The notes: a model not told the origin generated them from the sequence alone. DNA of 64,000 nucleotides from Enterococcus quebecensis (GCF_001730365.1 NZ_MIKB01000001.1:434001-498000), one strand, 5' to 3'. Numbered from the stretch's first letter, positions 44,798-54,184 are shown. Program-made: numbers and translations.

Positions 44798-47527
44798 TTA
44801 CTTCGCATTTTCCAAAGTAATGGTAATTTGAGCATTGTACTTTCCTAATGCTTTAATTGATCCTGCTGGAAAATCCATAAGAAATCCTTCGCCCTTACTC
44901 CAATAGTCCTCTGTAAGGTTATATTCACCTGAATTTGTATTTTCAGGAGTAAATATCACGCTGTCACTGTTGGTTAACGTGACTTCTTCAGTAGAATTCT
45001 TGTATTTGATTACATCAGTCATTATTATTTTTTCATCTTCAAGACTTTTTAAGGGTTCCGAAATTTTTGCTTTCAAGTTCCATTTCTGTTTTGTTGAGCG
45101 AGTATCTGTAATGATTAAAGGAGAACCACTTATGTCTGGTTTAGCCAATTTCATTCCCTTAATATTAGCTGTTTGTACACCAAAATCAAAAAGAGATGGT
45201 GATGATTGTATCTTCAATGTTCCAAAATAATAAAAAATTACTTCTTTATCTTTTCCAAATTCTACTGTTAACACATCTCCTACTAAGGAACGTTCAACTC
45301 CATCTACAACAACTTTAGAAAATTCATATCCTTTTATATTTTCTAATGGGATATCTAGTTTTTCTCGCATTTTTCCTTTTTTAGTAATAGATTCAAGAGG
45401 TAATTTACCATTTGTTTTTTCTTCTAAGAACTGAATACTGATTTCTGGTTCTTGTGGTTTAATAGTAAACGCTTGTGTGCTGGATTCTTTCTCTATCGGT
45501 TTGGCCATTGAGGTACCTTTAACATTGTAACTTTGTGTGACTGTTACTATTTCAGTTATTGGCGGTTCAGCCTCTATGGTATTGACTGTATAGGTTAGGA
45601 TTACTTCTGTTTTCGGGGCTATCTTGCCCAGTTCTATTTTTAATTTTTTATCTATTCCAAAGGTAATACTCCCTTCTGGAATAACTACTCCATTCAATTT
45701 TACTGTTTTTTTGTCTACAACGACGTTTTCGGGGAATGCAACTGTCTCATAGACAACATTATCCCAATCAGATGGCTCATCTGCAGTATTTTTTATTGTC
45801 GCTTTGTATGAATTGCTTTCGGTTTCGAATATTTCTGTTTTTTCAACAGAGAAATCCGTTTGGATGACGGGTTGATTATTTTTAGTTAAATTTAATTCTT
45901 TGATATCAGATTTTTTATCGTTATCTTCTATCCAAAATTCTACTTTATAATTTTGTTTTGTTCCTTGTAATGCTGAACTAGGAATTTCGTAAGCCAACGA
46001 CTGTTCCACACCTTTATCGGTATTTGTTACCTTACTTAACAATTGTTTTGTTCCACCATTTACAGAGTAATAGATAGACAATTCGTCTGTGTCTTCATCA
46101 CTCCATTTGAGTGTCCCTTTAAAAGAATCGGTCCCTTTAATATCTCCTGTAGTTTCAACCAAATTAAGAATAGGCTTGCGATTATATTTTAAAGTAAATG
46201 TTTCTTCTTTCGATCTATTATTATCACTATCGACAATATAGATTATTATACGATTTTCCTCAGTAGTCGACATTTGTGCTTCTGGTATTTCTAAAGACCA
46301 ATTATGTACTACATTTTTAGGATTATTCGGCAACGCCTTGGGATTAATTTTGATTGGTTCTCTACCATTTATTATCGCATACAGATCACCTGAATCACTA
46401 TCTATATCCTTCCATGTTCCACTAATAGAAACATTGCCACCGTAATAAGTACCATCCTTATTATCAAGTGTCATTTCCGGTATCAATTCTACTGCGGAAA
46501 CCGAAACACCATATGCCGCATTCGTGGATTCTCCTGGTTTTAGAGTGACTGGTTGTGTTTTAAAAACCATCCCTGAGTCATCTACCTTGGCTGATAACAT
46601 TCCTGCAGCTGCCACGTCTTCGCCCAATTGCTCTTGACCAACAGCATCGACTGAATAAAATGTTCTATCAAATAGCGTTCCACCTGCATAATTACCTCCA
46701 GACCAATTAGCCATGCCATTCGGTACATCAAAATGGTAATCTAATCTGTACCCCTCATTTTCAATGTATAAACCTCTTTTTTTCCCAAGATAATAAATAT
46801 TTACATCATCATCTTCACCCAATAGTGTGTCAATTATTGAGCCAAAAGCATAGTCTGTCAGTGTCTCATTCGACAAATTTTGATATTCATAGTTAACTAA
46901 TACAAGATTGCTAGCACTAACATATTCCATTGTTTGAGTCACTAAAAGATGGTATGGCACAGGGCTTGAGGCTTCTATTTCAAAAACAGTTTTTAACAAA
47001 GAACTCCCTTTGTCCCCAGCTTTTCTATATTGTTTGAAAGATTTAAATTCTGCATCATCTCCAAAATATCCAAGCTTTCCAACGGTACTGTCTTCCCCCA
47101 TAATCATTAACCCTGAACTTGTCCATGGGCGTCCCATTTCAATATCAGTCTCCACATCCCACAAATCAAAGGTGGTAGATACAATTTTGTCACTGTTCAA
47201 ATAATAAAACGTTGGTGTTGCCAAAATGCTTAGTTCTTCATTTGTGAAATTTCTGAAATCAATAGCTGGATTTTTTAGAACAGAGTCCTGTTTTCCTCCA
47301 AAACTGAATGCAAGAAACTGATCTACACCAAGTCGTACTTTAGAAAATTCATAGTTTGCTACAGGCAACCAACCCTCATCGACAACTGGCTTTACTTTTT
47401 TTTCGTCCTTAACATCATTTTTTTCAGCTTTTATTTGCGACACACTAAAACTAGTATAAATGCCTAAAATTATCAGTAAAAAGCTCAGAAGAAAAAATTG
47501 TGGTTTTCTGTTTTTTGCTTTTTTCAT
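44798..47527 (-). CDS. Large secreted surface protein with a degenerate C-terminal WxL-like domain
   Basis: A 909-residue exported protein with an N-terminal Sec signal or anchor (basic start, hydrophobic residues 12-34). A 300-residue beta-rich domain, Ig-like repeats (about 350-560), a DUF11-like region and a MucBP-like segment (FSKVVVDGVERSLVGD) follow. The C-terminal 134 residues resemble a WxL domain. The first motif WNL is kept at 816-818 after DTRSTKQK, but the distal motif reads ITL (903-905) and the end is ENAK instead of WTLENAP. WxL domains bind peptidoglycan. No DUF916 or small WxL genes are adjacent. The start is ATG at 47527; a GTG at 47551 is the alternative. Confidence 0.75.
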   Translation of the reverse strand: MKKAKNRKPQFFLLSFLLIILGIYTSFSVSQIKAEKNDVKDEKKVKPVVDEGWLPVANYEFSKVRLGVDQFLAFSFGGKQDSVLKNPAIDFRNFTNEELSILATPTFYYLNSDKIVSTTFDLWDVETDIEMGRPWTSSGLMIMGEDSTVGKLGYFGDDAEFKSFKQYRKAGDKGSSLLKTVFEIEASSPVPYHLLVTQTMEYVSASNLVLVNYEYQNLSNETLTDYAFGSIIDTLLGEDDDVNIYYLGKKRGLYIENEGYRLDYHFDVPNGMANWSGGNYAGGTLFDRTFYSVDAVGQEQLGEDVAAAGMLSAKVDDSGMVFKTQPVTLKPGESTNAAYGVSVSAVELIPEMTLDNKDGTYYGGNVSISGTWKDIDSDSGDLYAIINGREPIKINPKALPNNPKNVVHNWSLEIPEAQMSTTEENRIIIYIVDSDNNRSKEETFTLKYNRKPILNLVETTGDIKGTDSFKGTLKWSDEDTDELSIYYSVNGGTKQLLSKVTNTDKGVEQSLAYEIPSSALQGTKQNYKVEFWIEDNDKKSDIKELNLTKNNQPVIQTDFSVEKTEIFETESNSYKATIKNTADEPSDWDNVVYETVAFPENVVVDKKTVKLNGVVIPEGSITFGIDKKLKIELGKIAPKTEVILTYTVNTIEAEPPITEIVTVTQSYNVKGTSMAKPIEKESSTQAFTIKPQEPEISIQFLEEKTNGKLPLESITKKGKMREKLDIPLENIKGYEFSKVVVDGVERSLVGDVLTVEFGKDKEVIFYYFGTLKIQSSPSLFDFGVQTANIKGMKLAKPDISGSPLIITDTRSTKQKWNLKAKISEPLKSLEDEKIIMTDVIKYKNSTEEVTLTNSDSVIFTPENTNSGEYNLTEDYWSKGEGFLMDFPAGSIKALGKYNAQITITLENAK

Positions 47528-47761
47528 AGTACATATAACTCCCTTCGACACTTTTTTCTAACAATATCCACTCATAAGTGTAATGTATTTTTTTTTCTTC
47601 ATCTAGGGGTTTTACTGCCAATATTTACTATAAAAAAAGAATTTTATGAAAAAACGAAAGTTATTATACGATTGATAACAGTTTGTAAAAAAGAGCTCTG
47701 TTTCTAGCGACTCTATAGCAACACACATCAGGTAAAATTACGTAGATATAATAGGATTTTT

Positions 47762-48076
47762 TCAAGTAAAGTAAAGGTGTTTGTGTTTCCTGCAGTTTAA
47801 ATTAAATGCATGCTCACAATTTGGACAGTTCTCAAAACTTGTATATTCTGCATAAGTCATTTCATGATGACAGACACCACAAAGAACCACTTTATCCGTT
47901 AAATCCTGCACTATTGGCCAGGGGTAAAACTCATGATTTTCCTGTTGATTATGACAAAGATGGCAAGCATAATACTTTTTACAGTAGTAACATTTGTTAG
48001 CAATAACATCTTCAATCAAGTCGTAATGGATACATCTACCAGAAGTATCCAGAGTTATGCCATATATCTTCTTCAT
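47762..48076 (-). CDS. CHY zinc-finger protein
   Basis: A 104-residue protein with the CHY-type pattern of Cys/His pairs: RCIHY, then KCYYCKKYYACHLCH, H..FYPW, LCGVC..EMTY, CPNC and NLNCRKHKHLYF. This matches the bacterial and fungal CHY (Hot13-like) family of small zinc proteins of unsettled function. The ATG at 48076 has AAGGGGA upstream and is 1 bp from the bioY stop, so the gene is translated together with bioY. An upstream frame to 48178 lies inside bioY and is rejected. Confidence 0.85.
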   Translation of the reverse strand: MKKIYGITLDTSGRCIHYDLIEDVIANKCYYCKKYYACHLCHNQQENHEFYPWPIVQDLTDKVVLCGVCHHEMTYAEYTSFENCPNCEHAFNLNCRKHKHLYFT

Positions 48077-48077
48077 A

Positions 48078-48623
48078 TTATCGTCCCCTTTGTCCCAAAG
48101 CTTTTGATATTCTTTGAGCCAAAATAGCCGTAACAAAAGCTTTGACGGTATCTCCTGGAATAAATGCCAAACTTGCAATCAAACTTTTAGATAATGACAC
48201 ATCTGAAAGTAAACTCACACCTACTGCGCCTAAAAAATCTATAAATAAAGCACCCAATAGAAAAGTGATTCCAAATGCATACGATAACTTTTTGTTATCT
48301 GGATTGAATCGTTCAGTCATCCAGCCTATCATAAATGCAGCAAATGGATAAGCAACAAGATAACCTGCCGTAATACTGAAAAAAACGATCATTCCACCTC
48401 GACCACCAGCTAATAACGGAAAACCAAAAGCTACTAGCAATAAAAAAAGTAGGGTTGCAATCGTGCCATTTTTTTTACCTAAAAGTAAACCACTAAGCAT
48501 AAAACCAGCATTTTGAATCACGATGGGAACTGGTAATAGACTAATTGGTATCGGTGGAAAAAATCCTAAAACAATAATAATTCCGATCATGATAGCAATT
48601 TTTGTAATATCTTTTGTTTTCAT
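48078..48623 (-). CDS. bioY: Biotin ECF transporter S component BioY
   Basis: A 181-residue membrane protein with six spans and the BioY signature GLLLGKKNGTIATLLFLLL and AGGRGGMIVFFSITAGYLVAYPFAAF. It is the biotin-binding S component that works with the shared ECF energising module. The start at 48623 has GGAGGGAC 2-5 nt upstream. The ATG at 48635 contains that ribosome site and is rejected. Expression is likely controlled by BirA via the operator at 48681-48711. Confidence 0.92.
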   Translation of the reverse strand: MKTKDITKIAIMIGIIIVLGFFPPIPISLLPVPIVIQNAGFMLSGLLLGKKNGTIATLLFLLLVAFGFPLLAGGRGGMIVFFSITAGYLVAYPFAAFMIGWMTERFNPDNKKLSYAFGITFLLGALFIDFLGAVGVSLLSDVSLSKSLIASLAFIPGDTVKAFVTAILAQRISKALGQRGR

Positions 48624-48658
48624 ATGTCCCTCCATATATAAGTAATTTCATATACTTA

Positions 48659-48711
48659 AAAATACTAGTTCCCTCATCTTTTGTCAACCTATATATATTT
48701 AAGGTTAACCA
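48659..48711 (-). promoter_or_regulatory. bioY promoter overlapped by a BirA operator
   Basis: The palindrome TTGTCAACC-13 nt-GGTTAACCA (48681-48711) fits the Firmicutes BirA operator (GTTAACC-type arms, 13-nt spacing). The minus-strand promoter TTGACA (48682-48687), 17 nt, TATTTT (48659-48664) has its -35 box inside one operator arm. Biotin-loaded BirA would therefore block polymerase. Confidence 0.8.
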
Positions 48712-48829
48712 TTTTCACCTTTCAAAAAAAGTTCTGGAATTTAGTAGAATTTTAACTACGTCTTTAGTTGTTTTTCCTGATGATAATGATACAATAAAGT
48801 AAAAAGTACTGTTATCGTATTTGGAAGGG

Positions 48830-49666
48830 ATGAGCAACTTGGTACACTTTGATTCAAAGGAAGAAGAAAAACAATATTATGAACAGCAAGCCGATGAAAC
48901 TGCGTTTTTAAAATGGTACCATCAACAAGAACTTCCCGAATATGAAAAGCCTTCTCTAACTGTAGATATTGTTTTGATGTGCTATAACAAGGAAGAAGAT
49001 CAATTAAAAATACTACTAATCAAAAGAAAAGGACATCCTTATAGAAACTCCTGGGCTTTACCTGGTGGTTTTGTTAATAGAAACGAATCGACTGGGGAAA
49101 GTGTGTTGCGGGAAACAAAAGAAGAAACAGGGGTAATTATTTCTAAAGATAATATTGAACAACTTCATAGCTTCAGTAGACCTGATCGTGATCCTCGAGG
49201 CTGGGTAGTCACCATTAGTTATTTAGCATTTATTGGTGAAGAACCGTTGATTGCAGGAGATGATGCAAAAGAAGTTCGCTGGTTTACAATGGAACGAAAG
49301 GAAAGCCTCCTCTCTCTAACAAACGGTGACGTAGAAATTGTCTTAGATTTAAAAACTGAAGACTCAACTGGAAAAGATACCTTAGCTTTTGACCACAGTG
49401 AAATTATCTTAAAAGCCTTCAATCGTGTGGCAAACAAAATGGAACATGATCCTCAAGTTCTACAAGTTTTAGGAAAAGATTTTACAATCACAGAAGCTCG
49501 TAAAGTATTTGCCAAATTTTCTGGCGTTGATTACAAATCAATCGATCACTCCAATTTTAAAAAAGCCATGCTCCATCATTTTGAAGAAATTGGCGAACGT
49601 CCTGTAGGAATTGGACGTCCTTCTAAAATTTATCAATTAAAACCTGAAAAATCTTCTTATCAATGA
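48830..49666 (+). CDS. NrtR-type Nudix-related transcriptional regulator
   Basis: About 278 residues. The N-terminal Nudix-like domain (about 35-185) has GGFVNRNES, then RETKEETGV. The C-terminal winged helix (about 200-278) has KDFTITEARKVFAKFSGVDY and GIGRPSKIYQL. NrtR proteins control NAD or sugar/pentose genes in response to ADP-ribose-type ligands. The Nudix glutamates are kept, so hydrolysis is possible. Start choice is uncertain. GGAAGGG abuts the ATG at 48830, so the TTG at 48839 (spacing about 9 nt) may be the real start. A TTGTTT-16-TACAAT promoter lies upstream. The target genes are not evident from the neighbours. Confidence 0.8.
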   Translation: MSNLVHFDSKEEEKQYYEQQADETAFLKWYHQQELPEYEKPSLTVDIVLMCYNKEEDQLKILLIKRKGHPYRNSWALPGGFVNRNESTGESVLRETKEETGVIISKDNIEQLHSFSRPDRDPRGWVVTISYLAFIGEEPLIAGDDAKEVRWFTMERKESLLSLTNGDVEIVLDLKTEDSTGKDTLAFDHSEIILKAFNRVANKMEHDPQVLQVLGKDFTITEARKVFAKFSGVDYKSIDHSNFKKAMLHHFEEIGERPVGIGRPSKIYQLKPEKSSYQ

Positions 49667-49766
49667 GAAAAGTCTATAGTATAAATTTAAGAACCCTCTC
49701 AATTAATAGTGAACAGTGAACTATCATATAAAATAATCATTGACAGATTTATACCACTTCATTTGT

Positions 49767-49808
49767 AGAGTGTCTACCTAATTTTCAGCTTAGGTAGACA
49801 CTCTTTTA
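49767..49808 (+). terminator. Terminator-like hairpin after the NrtR-type gene
   Basis: A 15-bp perfect stem (AGAGTGTCTACCTAA and its complement at 49790-49804) is followed by TTTATTT. Confidence 0.8.
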
Positions 49809-49839
49809 TTTCCATGTTTTTCCAATCTAAATACTACTG

Positions 49840-50095
49840 TCACTTTTTTTGTAAGCTTAAAGCCTGAGCTCTCCGATACTGACTACTTAAAAGATCGATA
49901 TCAGATTTTTGTAAACTAAGACTATCAATTATAGTAATCAGCGGTATCTTCTTTAATGTTGATTTGTATTAAGAAGATAATAATAGAAAAGCTTTTAGAT
50001 TAGGAAGTTTTTCTTTTTAAATACAACAAGCTCAATATACTGATGTAAAACATCTACTTTCGTTTTAAGAACTCTCTTGTTTATATCGGATATCG
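49840..50095 (-). pseudogene. Possible relics of one or more lost genes
   Basis: On the minus strand a frame reads ISDINKRVLKTKVDVLHQYI and continues to a stop near 49996. Another frame reads KKIPLITIIDSLSLQKSD and LLSSQYRRAQALSLQKK, ending at the TGA at 49840-49842. The first piece resembles a MerR-type coiled-coil region. Both look coding but lack starts and ribosome sites and are in different frames. The rest of 49667-50116 shows no gene. Confidence 0.28.
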
Positions 50096-50116
50096 CTCAG
50101 TTCAATGAGATATTAA

Positions 50117-50160
50117 AAATCACACCCTTTATTACGTTAGTTCGTAATAAAGGGTGTGAT
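50117..50160 (-). terminator. Intrinsic terminator of the OatA-type gene
   Basis: An 18-bp stem (ATCACACCCTTTATTACG and its complement) has a 6-nt loop, with T5 on the minus strand. It lies 19 bp past the stop. Confidence 0.88.
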
Positions 50161-50178
50161 CTCCATCTCAATACTTTT

Positions 50179-52047
50179 TTATTTTATAATCTGTTTAGCA
50201 ATAAAACTTGAATATTTTACTTGTCCTTCTATATTTGGATGAACGCGATCTTCATAGAACCAGTCCTCATGTTCATTACTATAACTATACCAATCAATAA
50301 CGACTAAATTTTTATATTTCTTTTTCATAGCTTCTAACATTGTATTAACTTCATTTTGCCATCTACGTGTAGGAACACGGACGTTAATCCAAAATACCTT
50401 ACGTTTAGAACCAATGGCCGTCATAAATTCATCAAACTGAGCTTCAGTAAAAGAACCATTTGTTCCAAGTCCGACTAAAACATTATCTTTCAATAATTTA
50501 TCTTTATCTAACTTTTCAATTGGCGGCGTGCTAGTGTAAAGCTGTCTACCAACTTCACCATCCACAATCATCTTAGGAAAAATTTCTTGTAGACCTGTTG
50601 CCGCATCCAAAATTACTGAATCTCCAAAAGCTGTGATTTCCATTGCTTGTGCTTTCTGACTCTCTTCTGCTGTCAAATCAAAGTTTGTTTCTGGTACTTT
50701 GGTTGACGATTTGGTTGAATCAGTTGTTTTCCCTTCATTTTTAGCTTTTTCTGCTTCTTTTTTTTGATCAGCTTTCTTCTTATTCTCTTGAATATTTTTT
50801 TGCAGTTGTTCTTGCTCAGCAGTGACCTGATTTGACGGTGCAACAGCTAAAGCAAACAGGGCAAAGCATGATAGAACTACACTGATCAAAGCGGTCACTT
50901 TAGGAATAGTAACCCATGGCTTTTGAAAGAAATCTTTGATTGCAAACCAGGTGTACTGATAATAAAACTTTCCTAGTGGTTTCTCAACAAATCGATAAGA
51001 AAGTTCGCTGATTCCAAAAATCAAAGCAACTTCAACTAGAGAATGTAAAAGAACATGATCACTTAGATTTTTAATTTTTGCTTCATAAAAAATCATAACA
51101 GGAAACTGATACAGATAGATACCATAACTTCTTTTCCCAATCCAAGTAAATACGGGATTTGTCATCCAACGATTAATATCAGCTCCTGGATGAGCAGTAA
51201 CTGCTACTAAAAGTGTTGCAAAAATACTGACAATAAACATGCCTCCGTAGTAGACAAAAGAAAAATGATCCGCTAAAAATAAAAAGGCAATCAATAAAAC
51301 GGCTAACGAAGCAATCCCAACACCATTCAATAAAGTTTTTGCTTTTATCGGAATTTCTTCTTTCAAGCGATCACTTGGCCAAGCAAATGCCAGACCGCTT
51401 CCCATCAAGATAGAAAACAATCTTGTATCTGTCCCATAATAAACTCTCGTAGGATCAGCTCCTGGCGTATAAAGAGCAGCCATCAAAATTCCTGAACCAA
51501 TAGCGGCTGCCATAATCAACCCAAAAATTTTACCGCTATGTTTAACATACCTTTTTAATAAAATAAATAACAACGGCCAAATCAAATAATTCTGTGCTTC
51601 AACAGCCAGTGACCAGATATGAGTAAATGGGGATTGACTTGTAAATCGATCAAAATAAGAAAATCCTCGAAAAATCTGCCACCAATTATTATAGTAAAAT
51701 ACGCTGCTAGCAACCACACTACGTAAATTATTCAATAGATCTTTTTGGAAGAAAACAATATATGCTGATGCCGTTACTAACATTGTAATTAAGCCAGGAT
51801 ATAGCCTTTTCATGCGACGAATATAGAATCCTTTAACATCAATTGTTTCAGTCTGAAGCCATTCTTGCCTCAGTAAATCAGTAATCAAATATCCAGAAAC
51901 TGCAAAAAAAATAGGGACGCCTAAATAGCCCCCTCGCATTATATTTGGGAACAAGTGATAGAGAATCACACCTATCACTGCTATTGTCCGAATTCCATCA
52001 AATCCGGTAATATAACGGTGGTTTTCTAACCTTTTATTATTATTCAT
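50179..52047 (-). CDS. oatA: OatA-type acyltransferase with SGNH domain
   Basis: A 622-residue membrane enzyme. An acyltransferase-3 domain with about ten to eleven spans (residues 10-400) opens with GFDGIRTIAVIGVILYHLFP and GVPIFFAVSGYLITDLL. A Lys/Glu-rich linker (about 400-455) leads to an extracellular SGNH esterase/transferase domain. Its catalytic residues read as GDS (475-477), GTNG near 528, and D600-x2-H603. This is the architecture of peptidoglycan O-acetyltransferase OatA, which confers lysozyme resistance. Substrate assignment is by architecture only. The ribosome site before the ATG is weak (GTTGGA). Confidence 0.85.
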   Translation of the reverse strand: MNNNKRLENHRYITGFDGIRTIAVIGVILYHLFPNIMRGGYLGVPIFFAVSGYLITDLLRQEWLQTETIDVKGFYIRRMKRLYPGLITMLVTASAYIVFFQKDLLNNLRSVVASSVFYYNNWWQIFRGFSYFDRFTSQSPFTHIWSLAVEAQNYLIWPLLFILLKRYVKHSGKIFGLIMAAAIGSGILMAALYTPGADPTRVYYGTDTRLFSILMGSGLAFAWPSDRLKEEIPIKAKTLLNGVGIASLAVLLIAFLFLADHFSFVYYGGMFIVSIFATLLVAVTAHPGADINRWMTNPVFTWIGKRSYGIYLYQFPVMIFYEAKIKNLSDHVLLHSLVEVALIFGISELSYRFVEKPLGKFYYQYTWFAIKDFFQKPWVTIPKVTALISVVLSCFALFALAVAPSNQVTAEQEQLQKNIQENKKKADQKKEAEKAKNEGKTTDSTKSSTKVPETNFDLTAEESQKAQAMEITAFGDSVILDAATGLQEIFPKMIVDGEVGRQLYTSTPPIEKLDKDKLLKDNVLVGLGTNGSFTEAQFDEFMTAIGSKRKVFWINVRVPTRRWQNEVNTMLEAMKKKYKNLVVIDWYSYSNEHEDWFYEDRVHPNIEGQVKYSSFIAKQIIK

Positions 52048-52460
52048 TTATATTCCAACTTTACTAGTATTCTTTTTTTATATTTCGAGTAATTTTTAAC
52101 AAAGGAAACATGATTTTTAAATTGACTAATGATAGAAAAAATAAGTCGAGTTTGACCAAAAAAGGTGGTCGATTGAAGTGTAAAAAATTTCTATCCGGCT
52201 CATGTTCTTTGACAGTCGATGTTTTTGACTGATTTAATGTAGTAAGTTAAATATACGTTCTTTCCCAAAAAATGGCAAGTACTCTCACTCTAATTTTCGA
52301 CTTTTTTAAGCAAATTTTAGATATTTTCTGGTTATCTGCTGATAAATTTTTATTGACTCACATGAAAATATATTGCGAAGGCTAAAAACTGTAGATTTAC
52401 CAAACAACAACTTATATTTTTTTACTACTTCAATTCATATTCTTAATCTTTAAGACTTTT

Positions 52461-52697
52461 TTAAGAAAAAAAGATAATTTCTAAATAATTAGAAAGTCTT
52501 TTATTTACAGAGCGGTCGCTAACATCCATATAGCTTGAATAGAGTATTGAATAACCTTTCTTGTTTGTGGTGGATAATCTAATTGAGTCATTAAACGCCA
52601 TTCTCAAAAAGAAATTACTGTTGGCACTTGCTGGAATTTTAGCTCTCCAACAAGTTACATTAATTTTCATTCTTTTTAAATTGCCGATCATAAACAC
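52461..52697 (-). CDS. Doubtful small ORF in an 857-bp gap
   Basis: A 78-codon frame of unknown family, with segments INVTCWRAKIPASANSNFFL and SILYSSYMDVSDRSVNKRL. It begins with GTG with GAGG only at 13 nt. A terminator-like hairpin (TTTCTAA/TTTAGAAA plus a T run) overlaps its end. It may be a gene relic. The rest of the gap 52048-52848 is AT-rich. It holds the oatA leader and a small GACCA/TGGTC hairpin at 52153-52170, with no other gene visible. Confidence 0.25.
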   Translation of the reverse strand: MFMIGNLKRMKINVTCWRAKIPASANSNFFLRMAFNDSIRLSTTNKKGYSILYSSYMDVSDRSVNKRLSNYLEIIFFS

Positions 52698-52848
52698 TGC
52701 TTTAATTGCCTCTTAGGTAGACGAGTTCAATAATTTTTTTTAGTTCCTTTTGTTTTTGAGGTTGTTGCCTTTATTGGATAAAGGTTGTTCGTCTTGGCTA
52801 CATAGATGTACAACACTGAACATGTCAGAACAATTATAATCAAAAATA

Positions 52849-52892
52849 AACTGTTCTAAACAAGCTTTTCTTTACGCTTATTTAGAACAGTT
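52849..52892 (-). terminator. Terminator of the ilv operon
   Basis: A 12-bp outer stem (AACTGTTCTAAA with its complement) has inner TAAGC/GCTTG pairing and is followed on the minus strand by TTATTTTTG. It lies 13 bp past the ilvA stop. Confidence 0.8.
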
Positions 52893-52904
52893 ATTTGATA
52901 TATA

Positions 52905-54161
52905 TTAAACAAGTAGTGCATATAATGATGGATTATTGCTTAGATCAATATAGTGTGGATCAAACTCAGCCATTTTTTCTAGTAGATTCGGTAATTCTTC
53001 TTTATTTTCCAATAGAATCCCTAAAACAACAGGACCAGTTCCACGATTGACTTTTTTTGTATATTCAAAACGAGTGATATCATCATCAGGACCTAAAATA
53101 TCCGTGACAAACTCTCTCAGTGCACCAGGACGCTGAGGGAAATTGATCACAAAATAATGTTTTAGTCCTTCAAAAATCAATGAACGTTCTTCAATTTCTT
53201 CCATACGGTTGATATCATTATTCCCACCGCTAATAATACAAACAACATTTTTCCCTTTGATGTCGTCTTTCATCAAGTCTAAAGCTGAAACACTCAATGC
53301 ACCAGCAGGTTCTACAACAATCGCTTGTTTAGTGTATAGCTCTAAAATTGTTGAACAAACTTGGCCTTCGTCAACTGCTAAAAGATCATCGACATATTCA
53401 AGAGCGTGTTCATACGTTAAATTCCCCACTTGTTTAACTGCAGCACCATCTACAAACTTTTCCACGGCATCCAACATCACTGGTTTGCCCTCATCAAAAG
53501 CTGCACGCATAGACTGGGCCCCCATAGGTTCTACTCCGATAACAGCGGTGGTCGGGCTAACACTTTTGGTGTAAGTTGAAACGCCACTGACTAATCCGCC
53601 GCCACCAATTGCGGCTAGCAGATAATCCACTTGAAAATCAGACGCTTTTGCTTCTTGAAATATCTCAACAGCTGTCGTACCTTGTCCAGCCATAATATTT
53701 AAATCATTAAAAGGATCAATAAATGCTTGATCATTGGCTTTGGCATATTCTTTAGCAGCCTTCGCTGATGCGTCAAAGGTATCACCAATCAATTTAACAG
53801 TTACTTCATCTCCACCAAAAAATTTCACTTGAGAAATTTTTTGCTGTGGTGTAGTCGTCGGCATAAAAATTGTTGCTGCAACCTTCATTTCATGGCAAGT
53901 AAAGGCCACTCCTTGAGCATGGTTTCCAGCGCTGGCACAAACAACACCATTTTTCAACTTGTCTTGAGGAGTTTGTTTAATCGCATAATACGCTCCCCTT
54001 AATTTGAATGAACGAACTTTTTGTAAATCTTCTCTTTTTAAATAAACATTGCATTGATATTTTTGTGATAGATACATATCGTACTGCAATGGTGTTTTGG
54101 TCACTACATCTTTCAATGTATCGTATGCTTCTTCAACTTTTTGTTTCGTTAGCTTTAACAA
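52905..54161 (-). CDS. ilvA: Threonine ammonia-lyase (biosynthetic)
   Basis: A 418-residue PLP enzyme that converts threonine to 2-oxobutanoate, the first committed isoleucine step. The PLP lysine is in RSFKLRGAYYA (about residue 57), the glycine loop is GGGGLVSG, and one C-terminal ACT-like domain (about 330-418) gives a place for isoleucine/valine control. The start is a TTG at 54161 with GGTGGGG 5 nt upstream. The ATG at 54179 lies before that ribosome site and has none of its own. It is the last gene of the ilv operon, behind a partial terminator. Confidence 0.92.
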   Translation of the reverse strand: MLKLTKQKVEEAYDTLKDVVTKTPLQYDMYLSQKYQCNVYLKREDLQKVRSFKLRGAYYAIKQTPQDKLKNGVVCASAGNHAQGVAFTCHEMKVAATIFMPTTTPQQKISQVKFFGGDEVTVKLIGDTFDASAKAAKEYAKANDQAFIDPFNDLNIMAGQGTTAVEIFQEAKASDFQVDYLLAAIGGGGLVSGVSTYTKSVSPTTAVIGVEPMGAQSMRAAFDEGKPVMLDAVEKFVDGAAVKQVGNLTYEHALEYVDDLLAVDEGQVCSTILELYTKQAIVVEPAGALSVSALDLMKDDIKGKNVVCIISGGNNDINRMEEIEERSLIFEGLKHYFVINFPQRPGALREFVTDILGPDDDITRFEYTKKVNRGTGPVVLGILLENKEELPNLLEKMAEFDPHYIDLSNNPSLYALLV

Positions 54162-54184
54162 ATTCTCCCCACCTTTCATTATGT

